Assembly: GCF_000430705.1 (NCBI RefSeq)
Contig: NZ_AUMN01000017.1
Span: forward strand, 45,582-109,581
Direction: 5' to 3'
Source of the DNA: Arthrobacter castelli DSM 16402
Lineage (GTDB): Bacteria; Actinomycetota; Actinomycetes; Actinomycetales; Micrococcaceae
Length of the DNA: 64,000 nt
Shown: in pieces, positions 21,607 to 30,800 of the stretch
How positions within the stretch are numbered: the stretch's first letter is position 1
Layout of the letters: every line of letters begins with the position of its first letter
Program-made: the position numbers and the translations under genes
Notes under the pieces: generated by a model
What the model was told of the DNA's origin: nothing
The model's input: the letters and a program-made list of their open reading frames with translations, nothing else
Database searches by the model: none

Positions 21607-23220
21607 ATGAACTCACACCACGACCCGCAGGACGACCAGAACCGTCCCGGATCAGATGCAGAAGATCGGCGGGGGCTGCCTGCCGGCGGGGACGATGACG
21701 CATCATCGGCAACCGGAAGCAGCGATGAGACGGGCCCCCCTGGCTTTGGGGAACCGGCGGGAACGGCGGGAACACCGCCTGAGCAGCAACCGCCGGAGGC
21801 ACACCGTTTCTTTGTCTGGCTGCGCGGCTTGAACATCCGCCGCGGAGAGGACCGCTGGATCGGCGGCGTAGCGAGCGGGATCGCTGCCCGGATCGGCATC
21901 GACCCGGTGATTATCCGGGGCCTGTTCGTCCTGTTCGTGATCTTCGGTGGAATCGGTGTGCTGCTCTACGGCCTCGCATGGGCGCTGTTGCCCGAGCCCG
22001 ACGGCCGCATCCATTTGGAAGGCGCCACCCGCGGCTACTGGTCAGACGGGATGACTGGAGCAATGACCGTTACCATCGTTGGCTTGGTCCGCCCGTTTGG
22101 CAGTTGGTGGGACGGCGGCTGGGGCTTCGGCGATGCATTGTGGACCTTGATCTGGGTCGGCGGTTTGATCGCCCTGTGCGTGTGGCTGGTTAATTCCGTC
22201 CGTGACCGGAAGCAAAAAAGGACGACGGCGGGATCCGGGCCAGGTGCCGGGGCAACGACTGCCGCCTACACACCCGGAACCGGACCGCAGGAAGGATACG
22301 AGCCTCCCGGTCCCACCGAAGAACACGCATGGCCGAAAGCTCCCGCAGGCACTGATACATCAGCACCTGGCACATCGGAATCCCGCAATGCGGGACCCGC
22401 TCCAAGCCGGGCCTCGCGTCCGCTATCCGATGTCCATCACGACACACTGGGTCTGGCCGGAGCGAGCCACTATCCTGGCGATATTCCCGGCTACGGACCC
22501 GCCAGCGGATATGTCCCGGCTCCCGTACCAGGAGCACAGTACGCCGCGCGGACGAAAAATCGCCGACGCACCCCGAGTGCCGCGATGGTGGCGATTTCGA
22601 CCGGTCTGGCACTGCTCGTCGGCGGTGGTCTGCTGGCCCTGCACTATATCGAGGCCATTGATCTCGGCACCCACGCCAACGCGGTGGTGGCGGCCGCTGC
22701 CGCCGTCGTACTTGGCCTGAGCGTTGTGGTTTCGGGACTGCGCGGACGTAGCTCCGGCACTATGGGGTTCCTCGCCGTCGTCGCGCTGTTGGCAGCCGGA
22801 GTGTTCGGGCTGGCCCCGGCCTCTAATAACTACGTGATATGGAGCAGCGCCACCTGGCACCCGTCCACTATCGAGGCCGCGGAGACGGGATATACCACCC
22901 TGATGGCCGACGGGACGCTCGGGTTGGAGGGATTCGAGGATCAGGCGCCGCTGGATGAGGAAGCGGTCATTCCAGTCAATGTCGCGATGGGCAGCACCAC
23001 GGTCGTCGTGCCGGACGATGTCCCCGTCGAGGTTCGCTCTAATCTGCTCATGGGCTCCGTCGATTTCGAATCCGCAGGCGCCGAAGAAGGCGACGGCATT
23101 TGGAACCCGACACAGCAAACGTTCAACGCCGGCGCTCCGGGCGAAAAAATCATCATCGAAGTACGTGGCTTCTTCAGTTCAGCCACAATCGCCGAGTCAG
23201 GAAACGGATTGTCACAATGA
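21607..23220 (+). CDS. PspC domain protein with LiaF-like C-terminus
   Basis: A 537-residue membrane protein. After a 70-residue Asp/Pro-rich cytoplasmic head comes a PspC domain (GEDRWIGGVASGIAARIGID, then a helix VLFVIFGGIGVLLYGLAWALL). A further membrane helix, a long Pro/Gly/Thr-rich linker and three more helices (residues about 325-410) follow. The C-terminal 110 residues match the LiaF/DUF2154 beta domain: VIPVNVAMGSTTVVVPDDVP and VEVRSNLLMGSVDF. LiaF inhibits the LiaS kinase in Firmicutes, and the divergent kinase-regulator pair suggests the same logic here. The ATG is chosen because the frame upstream is merely open and runs over the divergent kinase gene. Confidence 0.85.
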   Translation: MNSHHDPQDDQNRPGSDAEDRRGLPAGGDDDASSATGSSDETGPPGFGEPAGTAGTPPEQQPPEAHRFFVWLRGLNIRRGEDRWIGGVASGIAARIGIDPVIIRGLFVLFVIFGGIGVLLYGLAWALLPEPDGRIHLEGATRGYWSDGMTGAMTVTIVGLVRPFGSWWDGGWGFGDALWTLIWVGGLIALCVWLVNSVRDRKQKRTTAGSGPGAGATTAAYTPGTGPQEGYEPPGPTEEHAWPKAPAGTDTSAPGTSESRNAGPAPSRASRPLSDVHHDTLGLAGASHYPGDIPGYGPASGYVPAPVPGAQYAARTKNRRRTPSAAMVAISTGLALLVGGGLLALHYIEAIDLGTHANAVVAAAAAVVLGLSVVVSGLRGRSSGTMGFLAVVALLAAGVFGLAPASNNYVIWSSATWHPSTIEAAETGYTTLMADGTLGLEGFEDQAPLDEEAVIPVNVAMGSTTVVVPDDVPVEVRSNLLMGSVDFESAGAEEGDGIWNPTQQTFNAGAPGEKIIIEVRGFFSSATIAESGNGLSQ

Positions 23221-23675
23221 GCACTAACTATGGACGCGGCGACGAGCCGGACACGCACCAGACGGAACCGATCGGGAGCTCATTCCCGACGAAACCGATC
23301 CGCGGAACGGAACCCGGGGAACCGAGCGGCGCAGAGCACAAGCCGGACTCGGCCGCAAGCAGCCCGGGTGTTCCCCGCCCGGACATCCCCCGCCACGGAC
23401 CTGCAGCCCCCGGTGGAACCACCGCAGCGCCCCAAGCCGGGGACCTGCCGGCCCACGAGCCGACCGGCAAGCGGCAGCGTCCACGGGCCGGGACCGTTGT
23501 CTGGGGGTTGATCATCATCGCCCTCGCGGTGCTGCTCATCCTCGGGCAAGTCGCATCAATCAGCCTGAACATGGGGCAGGTGGTGATCGGGTTGCTCCTT
23601 GGAGCCGGCCTGGCACTCGTGATCGGCGGGATCATCTCGGCCGGCAACCGGGAAAAAGATGACAAGCGCGCTTAG
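23217..23675 (+). CDS. small membrane protein of the PspC/LiaF cluster
   Basis: A 152-residue protein with a Pro/Ser/Gly-rich hydrophilic N-terminal 90 residues and two C-terminal membrane helices (TVVWGLIIIALAVLLILGQV and VVIGLLLGAGLALVIGGII), ending in a charged tail. I recognise no named family. The ATG overlaps the stop of the PspC/LiaF gene by 3 bases (ATGA), so it is translationally coupled to it and probably works in the same membrane complex. Confidence 0.75.
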   Translation: MSTNYGRGDEPDTHQTEPIGSSFPTKPIRGTEPGEPSGAEHKPDSAASSPGVPRPDIPRHGPAAPGGTTAAPQAGDLPAHEPTGKRQRPRAGTVVWGLIIIALAVLLILGQVASISLNMGQVVIGLLLGAGLALVIGGIISAGNREKDDKRA

Positions 23676-23694
23676 CAGACGGGACACTACAAGC

Positions 23695-23952
23695 ATGGAC
23701 AAATTCTTCAAAGTCATTCGTGGAATGAATCTCAAACGCGGACCGGAACGGTGGGTAGGCGGCGTCTGTGGCGGGCTCGCCGCCAAGTTCCGGGTCGACG
23801 TCGCATACGTGCGCATCGGCTTCCTGCTCTTCGGGCTGTTGCCGGGCCCGGCCTTCGTGGTCTACATACTGGCGTGGTTGCTGCTTCCGGCGCAGAATGG
23901 CAGGATCCCGCTGCAAGGCATGCTGGAGAACCGCGGTGACAACACCCGCTGA
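23695..23952 (+). CDS. single-domain PspC protein
   Basis: An 85-residue stand-alone PspC domain: RGMNLKRGPERWVGGVCGGL, then AAKFRVDVAYVRIGFLL and a second hydrophobic helix FVVYILAWLLLPAQNGRIPL. The arrangement repeats that of the PspC segment in the large protein upstream, including the RGxNxRRGxxRWxGGV lead-in, so the two are related by duplication. It follows the preceding small membrane protein gene by 19 bp. PspC proteins modulate the envelope-stress response in enterobacteria; here it is probably a third PspC component of the same circuit. Confidence 0.85.
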   Translation: MDKFFKVIRGMNLKRGPERWVGGVCGGLAAKFRVDVAYVRIGFLLFGLLPGPAFVVYILAWLLLPAQNGRIPLQGMLENRGDNTR

Positions 23953-24071
23953 TGGGTGCCGGCCGGTCATCCTTCTGGAAGCAGCACCATTGTGCGGTTA
24001 GAGTGAACAACTGAGCTCAGCGTGGCGCTCGCACGCACCTGTCCTCCACCAGATAAGGATGAGCCCTGAGT

Positions 24072-25100
<1,029 letters not shown>

Positions 25101-25143
25101 TCGGTTCGTGCCGTACGCGATCGCCAAACGATAGGCTGGCCGT

Positions 25144-25854
25144 ATGACCCTCGAGCCGACGACCATTGCCATCATCGAGCTTGCGTGGGCCCGTCTACTG
25201 GGCTTGGCCGACGACGCATTCCCCAACGCCCGCAAGGACGGGCTGGAGCGGATCACCAGGGTGGATGACGACGCCCGCACCGTCACCTTCGTGAAAATCT
25301 TCGACGTCGGCGTGCTGGTTGGTCCGCAATGGGCACTTGATGCGGCGGCCGGCATCGACGACGAGTCGCTTGCCCGGCACTCCACGATGTTGGACCTGAC
25401 ACGTGACCATGCCGGTCATGGACTGGGTGCGGCGGCCTTGTACTACTCGGATGTGCTGCTGGAGATCGATCCTTCGGAAGTGGCCGCCGTGTCCCGCGAT
25501 CCTGGCCATTGTGCCGAGGTGGAGGGCCAATGCCCTCCCGACGACGTCAACGAAGTCGGGCTGACCGCCTTCGACGAACAGTTCGCCCTGGTCACGGACT
25601 CCGGGCAGGCCATCGCCGGCTCCGGATACAACGTCTGGGAGGGGATCATCGCCCATCTGGGCTCTCTGGTGACTCCCGACCTGCGCCGCCAAGGGCTGGC
25701 CACCTACGTCACGGCCGTGGCGGTGGAAGAAGCCATGGCTTCGGGGCTGATTCCACAGTGGCGCGCCCGGCTGGACAATCAGGCCTCACGTTCGACGGCG
25801 GCAAAGCTCGGTTTTGAACAGGCCGGGACCCAGACGACGGTGCTGCTGGCTTAA
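25144..25854 (+). CDS. GNAT-family N-acetyltransferase
   Basis: A 236-residue protein whose C-terminal half has a GCN5-type acetyl-CoA loop (LVTPDLRRQGLATYVTAVAV) and the following RLDNQASRSTAAKLGFEQAG segment, which is typical of motif B. The N-terminal 110 residues are less conserved, and similar proteins carry a substrate-binding extension there. The substrate is unknown. It lies 43 bp after phosphofructokinase on the same strand and could be co-transcribed. A strong palindrome follows about 75 bp downstream. Confidence 0.75.
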   Translation: MTLEPTTIAIIELAWARLLGLADDAFPNARKDGLERITRVDDDARTVTFVKIFDVGVLVGPQWALDAAAGIDDESLARHSTMLDLTRDHAGHGLGAAALYYSDVLLEIDPSEVAAVSRDPGHCAEVEGQCPPDDVNEVGLTAFDEQFALVTDSGQAIAGSGYNVWEGIIAHLGSLVTPDLRRQGLATYVTAVAVEEAMASGLIPQWRARLDNQASRSTAAKLGFEQAGTQTTVLLA

Positions 25855-25927
25855 CGGCCGGATGAGCGGCCGGATGACGGTGCCGGCACGGCATCATCCG
25901 TGTCTCGTGGGGCCAACTATGCCCTTT

Positions 25928-25965
25928 CCTAAAGAATCGCCGGTTGCAATCGGCGATTCTTTAGG
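25928..25965. terminator. bidirectional terminator-like palindrome
   Basis: Perfect 15-bp arms CCTAAAGAATCGCCG and CGGCGATTCTTTAGG with an 8-nt loop. The A- and T-rich outer arms give a short T run on each strand. It lies between the plus-strand GNAT gene and the minus-strand ygfZ gene, which converge. Confidence 0.7.
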
Positions 25966-26060
25966 TAAACGGCGCAGCTGTTCAGGCGAACGGCGAACCC
26001 TTAGGTAATCACCACTTCTGCTTGGGGCGGACGCGAATCGCCCGGTCATCCAGGCGAGGT

Positions 26061-26124
26061 GGCAGCCACACGCAGCGGCAGCCACGCGCAGTGGCAGCCA
26101 CACGCAGCGGCAGCCACACGCAGC
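26061..26124. repeat. four tandem copies of a 16-bp repeat
   Basis: The unit GGCAGCCACACGCAGC is present four times head to tail; copy 2 differs at two positions and the other three are identical. The array is 14 bp beyond the ygfZ stop codon. 16 is not a multiple of 3 and no gene spans it. Confidence 0.9.
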
Positions 26125-26138
26125 GGCCCCGCACTTGT

Positions 26139-27221
26139 CTACCGCGGTGGCCGGATGAAACCCTTCTGGCGGCCAACCACCTGGCCGGCGTCGGGCGCGA
26201 CGATGAGTTCCTGCACCGCAGGGTACTGTTCGCCGTCGTCGTCGACCATCAGCTCAGCCTCGGGATCGGCGTTCCGCTTGACGACAGCCAGCGCCACAGG
26301 CCCCATCTCGTAGTGCTGGGCGACCGATGTCACCTTGCCGACAGTCCGCTCCCCTGCAATCACGGAGCTGCCGGGAGCCGGGATCGTATGCTGTGAGCCA
26401 TCCAGCTGCAGGAATACCAGCCGCCGTGGCGGGTGCCCGAGATTGTGCACGCGGGCGATGGTCTCCTGCCCCTTGTAGCAGCCCTTGGACAGGTGCACGG
26501 CGGTGCGGATAAGGTCGAGTTCGTGCGGGATGGATTTCTCGTCGGTGTCGGTGCCAAACCGGGGACGCCACGCCGCGATGCGAAGTGCTTCGGCTGCCCA
26601 GGTCCCGGCCAGCTGGCGGTCGGAGACCGCCGTCGTCAATTCGCCGGCAGGGACCAGATACTCAAACCAGTCCCGTTCGTAGCCGGGGTGGGACGCTTCA
26701 TCGGCTGCGGTGTAGGCGTAGCCACCCTCGCCCGGCTGCGGCCAGGGGTCCTGCCAGACGGTGTGTTCAGCCAGCGCGCTCAATTCACCGGTCGACCCGA
26801 TCACGGCCCAGTCGGCCGAGACATCCGCGACCTCGACGCGGAGGGCGAATTGCATCTTGGTCAGCCAGTCGGCCAGACCGGGTGCCTCGTCGGCTTCGAC
26901 AATCAGCCACGTGGTGGTCCCGTCGTCGACCACGCGGGGGTTGAATTCAATCCGTCCCTGGATGGACAGCAGCAGCGCTTCACTGCTGACCCCGGGTGCC
27001 AGGCTCGTCAGCGCCTGGGAGGAAAGCGTGGTCAGCCAGCTCAGCCGATCCGCTCCGGTAACGGTTACTACTCCCCGGTGGGAAAGGTCGACGACGGCGT
27101 CACCGGCGGCCAGGTGCTTTTGTTCGGCGAGCGGCTGGCCGTAATGAGCGGCGACGCCGGCGTCCGGCCCTCCCGCTTCCACGGCGCCTTCGGTGTCCAA
27201 CAGTGGGCTGCGATAGGTCAT
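26139..27221 (-). CDS. ygfZ: YgfZ/GcvT-domain folate-binding protein
   Basis: Folate-dependent protein that supports assembly or repair of certain iron-sulfur enzymes. The 360 residues contain the diagnostic motif LSKGCYKGQETIARVHNLG with its conserved cysteine. The N-terminal segment VVDLSHRGVVTVTGADRLSW is the GcvT-like fold. The gene follows a nitrobindin gene on the same strand with a 45-bp gap, so the two may share a transcript. The ATG gives TYRSPLLDTEG. Confidence 0.92.
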   Translation of the reverse strand: MTYRSPLLDTEGAVEAGGPDAGVAAHYGQPLAEQKHLAAGDAVVDLSHRGVVTVTGADRLSWLTTLSSQALTSLAPGVSSEALLLSIQGRIEFNPRVVDDGTTTWLIVEADEAPGLADWLTKMQFALRVEVADVSADWAVIGSTGELSALAEHTVWQDPWPQPGEGGYAYTAADEASHPGYERDWFEYLVPAGELTTAVSDRQLAGTWAAEALRIAAWRPRFGTDTDEKSIPHELDLIRTAVHLSKGCYKGQETIARVHNLGHPPRRLVFLQLDGSQHTIPAPGSSVIAGERTVGKVTSVAQHYEMGPVALAVVKRNADPEAELMVDDDGEQYPAVQELIVAPDAGQVVGRQKGFIRPPR

Positions 27222-27266
27222 GCCTGCTCAACGCCCTTCCCCCGGCGCACTATTCCGCCGGTGATC

Positions 27267-27866
27267 TCAAGCGGATTTCTTCAGCCGAGCCGAAGCGTGC
27301 GACTCGAGCTCGCGTCCCATGGCCGCGATGTCCCAGGCCCACAGCAGATCGCCGTCGACCAGACCGTACATCCGGGTGGCCGCCCGGTAGTCCTTGGATC
27401 CGGGTGCCCGCATCACTGCATCGGTGGACAAATCGATGCGGGGCCCCTTCACCTGGCCGACGTAGAGTTCGCTGATCCCGCCGGGGTGGAGCACATTGGC
27501 GATGATGTTGAAGCCATCGTCCTTGTTCCGGTACTTCTCCACGTCTTCGGCCGAGGTCAGGGCGGGGACGATTTCGGACGGAATCATGCCGGGCCCGCCA
27601 TCGGCCTCGTACAGTTCGCGGTCCAGCTGCCAGACACCCGACTCCCAGCTGAGCGGCCGCACCTTGTTGCCGTCGTCGTCGATCAGCCAGCTTTGCGCGT
27701 CATACTTCAGGTACGGCATGCCGTCGTGGGTGAAGTTCACTTCCTGGGCGAATTGCTGTTGTTCAACGTCGCCATATCCAAGGACGCCGACGCCTTCCCA
27801 CCGGCCCAGCAGCCAGTACAGCGGGACAAGTTCAGGAGTCAGATCCGCGGGAAGCTCAATAGGCAT
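27267..27866 (-). CDS. nitrobindin family heme-binding beta-barrel protein
   Basis: FABP-like (DUF1794/THAP4) protein of 199 residues. Family members bind ferric heme and react with nitric oxide or peroxynitrite. The GxWxGxG signature is present as LGRWEGVGVLGYGD near residue 20, and the C-terminal ESHASARLKK supplies the expected proximal histidine. I chose the ATG at MPIELPADL; the longer open frame upstream overlaps a separate 37-residue microprotein gene in another frame. It lies between that gene and ygfZ. Confidence 0.9.
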   Translation of the reverse strand: MPIELPADLTPELVPLYWLLGRWEGVGVLGYGDVEQQQFAQEVNFTHDGMPYLKYDAQSWLIDDDGNKVRPLSWESGVWQLDRELYEADGGPGMIPSEIVPALTSAEDVEKYRNKDDGFNIIANVLHPGGISELYVGQVKGPRIDLSTDAVMRAPGSKDYRAATRMYGLVDGDLLWAWDIAAMGRELESHASARLKKSA

Positions 27867-27876
27867 AAGCGCCCCT

Positions 27877-27990
27877 TTACTTTTGTCCCTTGTACATGCG
27901 CCAGACGACCAGCCCGGCGAACCAGGCCATGGCACCGCCGGCGATGACCAGCAAGGTGATGTAGAAGATCTCCAAAGCAAGCAAGTTCAT
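27877..27990 (-). CDS. 37-residue single-pass membrane microprotein
   Basis: A short ORF starting ATG and ending TAA, encoding MNLLALEIFYITLLVI and then AGGAMAWFAGLVVWRMYKGQK. It is one hydrophobic helix with a basic C-terminus. It ends 10 bp before the nitrobindin start, so the two genes are almost certainly co-transcribed and perhaps translationally coupled. The Shine-Dalgarno is weak (CTTGAG). I know no named family. Codon choice is GC-rich at third positions like real genes here. Function unknown. Confidence 0.6.
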   Translation of the reverse strand: MNLLALEIFYITLLVIAGGAMAWFAGLVVWRMYKGQK

Positions 27991-28056
27991 GTGCTCAAGG
28001 CTACCCCAAACAACTGGTGAGATTGGTGTCCCGTGGCGGAAGCCGCCAGGACAGGT

Positions 28057-28800
28057 TCACACCAGCAGCAGCTTCTCCAGGAAGTAGACGATGGTGCCGA
28101 CGGCGGCGATAGGTGCGGTCCCGATCGCGAGCGCACCGGGTAGCGAACCGGGTCCCCGCCCGGCCACGACGAGTCGGCGGAAACTGGCGATGACGGCCCC
28201 GCACACGGCGCCAACTATGGCAGCAGCGAGCGGGGCAATATTGGTGAACAGGAGTGCGCCCATCGTCCCGGTCAGGGCCGCCAGAACCACGGCGAGCGGA
28301 GCAACAATCCGGTCCGGCCAAGGCAGCAGAGCCGCCGCCAGCGCGAAGAACAGGCTGGTCCCTGTGAGCAGCATCATGGATGAATCGGAGGCATTGGTCG
28401 CCAAACGTTCGGCCGCTGCCCACCCGCCGGCCATGGTGGCGAGCAGGATTCCCGCCGCCCCGCCGATGGTGGACTCCAGTCGCAGGCTTTGCCCTGTGCC
28501 GCGCAATAGTTGGACCATGAAGATCAGGCCGGTGCCCACGGCGGCAATCGGGGCGAACCACAACAGCATCCGCGGCCCGTCGAGCATGGCTGCGGTCAGC
28601 ACCGAGGCGATGCCGGCGCCGGCAATGACGGCGCCCATGGTTTTCTTCGCGGGAACGTCAAGCAGGTGGGGCCAGCCGAATCCGGTCACCAGCGATGCGA
28701 GGATCAGCACCACCACGACGGCGGGCAGCGAAAGATACGCGGTGGCAGCGATAGCGCATAGGCTCACCGCCGCAGCAGCGGCAACACTGACTGACTTCAC
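28057..28800 (-). CDS. multi-pass membrane protein (permease-like, unknown)
   Basis: About 247 residues with seven or eight hydrophobic helices, for example LCAIAATAYLSLPAVVVVLI, AVIAGAGIASVLTAAML and AIVGAVCGAVIAS, and few charged residues. I recognise no transporter motif. The GTG start (VKSVSVAAAA) is preferred because the residues upstream are arginine/cysteine-rich and unlike the protein; a GGCAGG stretch precedes it. It is divergent from the glnR gene. In-phylum homologues are annotated simply as hypothetical membrane proteins. Confidence 0.7.
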   Translation of the reverse strand: MKSVSVAAAAAVSLCAIAATAYLSLPAVVVVLILASLVTGFGWPHLLDVPAKKTMGAVIAGAGIASVLTAAMLDGPRMLLWFAPIAAVGTGLIFMVQLLRGTGQSLRLESTIGGAAGILLATMAGGWAAAERLATNASDSSMMLLTGTSLFFALAAALLPWPDRIVAPLAVVLAALTGTMGALLFTNIAPLAAAIVGAVCGAVIASFRRLVVAGRGPGSLPGALAIGTAPIAAVGTIVYFLEKLLLV

Positions 28801-28942
28801 CCTGCCATCCTGCCTTATTGGGCGGCAGCGGTGCGAAGTAACACGAACGCCGCCGTCGCCCAAGGTATAGTACTGGCAAGAAACCGCACACGGCAATGAA
28901 GCTGGCGCTACCCGCAGCGACTACGCACCGTGGAGGGAAATC

Positions 28943-29644
28943 GTGTCGCACATCCTGCTGCTGACCAACGGCCAAGGGTCATCCGTTGATGTCCTGCCAG
29001 CACTCGAACTGCTTGACCACAAAATTCAGATACTGCCGCCCGAGCCCACCGCCCTGCTGGAGTCCGCGCCGTCGGATGTGGTGATGATCGATGCGCGCAA
29101 GGAGCTGGCAGCTGCCCGTTCCCTGGCCCAGCTGATCAAGACCACCGGCGTCAGCGCGCCCTTGATGCTGGTGCTGACCGAGGGCGGCATGGCCGCCGTC
29201 GCTGCCAACTGGATGGCCGACGACGTCGTGCTCGACACCGCGGGGCCCGCGGAGGTGGAGGCGCGGCTGCGGCTGATTGTGGTTCGCGGTAACGACGACG
29301 AACCCGAGAACTCCGAAATCCGGGTTGCCGGCGTGGTGATCGACGAATCGAGCTACACGGTCAAGGTCGGCGGCAGACTGTTGAACCTGACGTTCAAGGA
29401 ATTCGAGTTGCTCAAGCACCTGGCCCAGCACCCCGGTCGCGTCTTCAGCCGGGACCAGCTGCTCCATGAAGTGTGGGGCTACGACTACTACGGGGGCACC
29501 CGCACGGTGGACGTGCATGTGCGCCGGCTGCGCGCCAAGCTGGGGGCGGATCACGAGAACCTGATTGGCACGGTGCGCAATGTCGGCTATCACTTCACCC
29601 GCCCCAGAAGCGGCAGTACAGCACCCGCAGGCGGTGACGCATGA
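28943..29644 (+). CDS. glnR: GlnR-type orphan OmpR-family nitrogen regulator
   Basis: A 233-residue OmpR-class regulator. The N-terminal receiver lacks a normal acidic pocket and reads [20 protein letters not shown] and [19 protein letters not shown], strongly recalling GlnR of streptomycetes and mycobacteria, which works as a constitutive dimer without a kinase. The winged helix has [20 protein letters not shown] and [16 protein letters not shown]. GlnR controls glnA, amtB and nitrate assimilation in those hosts. The GTG start has GGAGGG placed 6 bases upstream. Linkage to mshD and ppk is also seen in Streptomyces, which strengthens the assignment. A TATAGT -10-like hexamer lies at 28866. 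Confidence 0.88.
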   Translation: MSHILLLTNGQGSSVDVLPALELLDHKIQILPPEPTALLESAPSDVVMIDARKELAAARSLAQLIKTTGVSAPLMLVLTEGGMAAVAANWMADDVVLDTAGPAEVEARLRLIVVRGNDDEPENSEIRVAGVVIDESSYTVKVGGRLLNLTFKEFELLKHLAQHPGRVFSRDQLLHEVWGYDYYGGTRTVDVHVRRLRAKLGADHENLIGTVRNVGYHFTRPRSGSTAPAGGDA

Positions 29645-29766
29645 AGGCGCCGCGCCAACGGACCCACGGCGCCCCGTACACCAGTGAGCCAGCAGGGGCG
29701 GCAAACAGCTACCCTTGATAAGCAGGGCCTGAGGCGGCCGGCACCCGACTGAAGGAGTTCACCACC

Positions 29767-30762
29767 ATGAGTCAGACCACCTCCGGCACGTGGCCGGTCC
29801 ACGCGATTAAGGGCCGCCCGGATCCGGAACTGCTGCAGGACATCACCGCCTTGGCCACTGCGGCCAACGAGTCCGATGGCAATCCCCCACTGTCCGAGCA
29901 GACCCTGGTGAATCTCCGCGCCGCTGACAGCGACGAAACCACCATGCTCGGCTTTGCCACCTATATTCCCGAGGAAGAATCCGGACCGGCGGGCGACGGT
30001 TCGCTGGCGGGCATCGCCGTGGTCAGCCTGGACCGCCGGGCGCAACGGGAGGATTCCCGCCCCCACGGCGTACTGGAACTGGTGGTCCACCCCAACTACC
30101 GCAACCAGGGCATCGGCACCGCACTGGTCGCCCGGCTGCAGCAGACCACGGACTTGGCCGGCTTGCAGGCCTGGTCCCACGGCGGCCACGAGGCCGCGGC
30201 AAAGCTGGCGGAAAGGTACCGGTTCACCCCGGTGCGCGAACTGTGGCGGATGCGCCTGACTCGTGATGCGCAGCCCCGGGAGCTGCACTATGAACTGCCC
30301 GACGGCGTCGAGCTGCGTCCGTTCGTTCCCGGACAGGACGAGCAGGCATGGCTCGAGGTGAACGCGGCGGCATTCGTCGACCATCCGGAGCAGGGCGCGA
30401 CCACGCTCAATGACCTCAAGGCCCGGATGGATGAGGACTGGTTCGACCCGCAGGGATTCCTGCTGGCAGTCCGGGACGGCGAATTGCTCGGATTCCACTG
30501 GACCAAGGTCCATCCCCGCAGCGGCAGCCACCCCGCCCTGGGCGAGGTCTACGTCGTCGGCGTCGCCCCGCAGGCGCAAGGACTGGGCCTGGGGAAGGCA
30601 CTGACCGTGGCAGGCATCGAATACCTGCACCAACAGGGACTGAACGCGATTATGTTGTACGTCGAGGCCGACAATGAAGCCGCGGTGGCCCTCTACCGGG
30701 GACTCGGGTTCACCCGTTGGGACGTGGACGTCATGTACGGTCCGCAGGAAAAAGACGCCTAA
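29767..30762 (+). CDS. mshD: mycothiol synthase
   Basis: Acetylates the cysteine amine of Cys-GlcN-Ins, the last step of mycothiol synthesis. It has 331 residues and two GNAT domains. The first shows [20 protein letters not shown]; the second, which is the active one in this family, shows [20 protein letters not shown] and ends [19 protein letters not shown] and [17 protein letters not shown] lies 9 bases before the ATG. It is specific to Actinomycetota, which supports the host assignment. It follows glnR and precedes ppk, all on one strand. Confidence 0.95.
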   Translation: MSQTTSGTWPVHAIKGRPDPELLQDITALATAANESDGNPPLSEQTLVNLRAADSDETTMLGFATYIPEEESGPAGDGSLAGIAVVSLDRRAQREDSRPHGVLELVVHPNYRNQGIGTALVARLQQTTDLAGLQAWSHGGHEAAAKLAERYRFTPVRELWRMRLTRDAQPRELHYELPDGVELRPFVPGQDEQAWLEVNAAAFVDHPEQGATTLNDLKARMDEDWFDPQGFLLAVRDGELLGFHWTKVHPRSGSHPALGEVYVVGVAPQAQGLGLGKALTVAGIEYLHQQGLNAIMLYVEADNEAAVALYRGLGFTRWDVDVMYGPQEKDA

Positions 30763-30800
30763 AGTTGGAACAGCGCGTATCGAGCCCTCCAGGAGGACGC

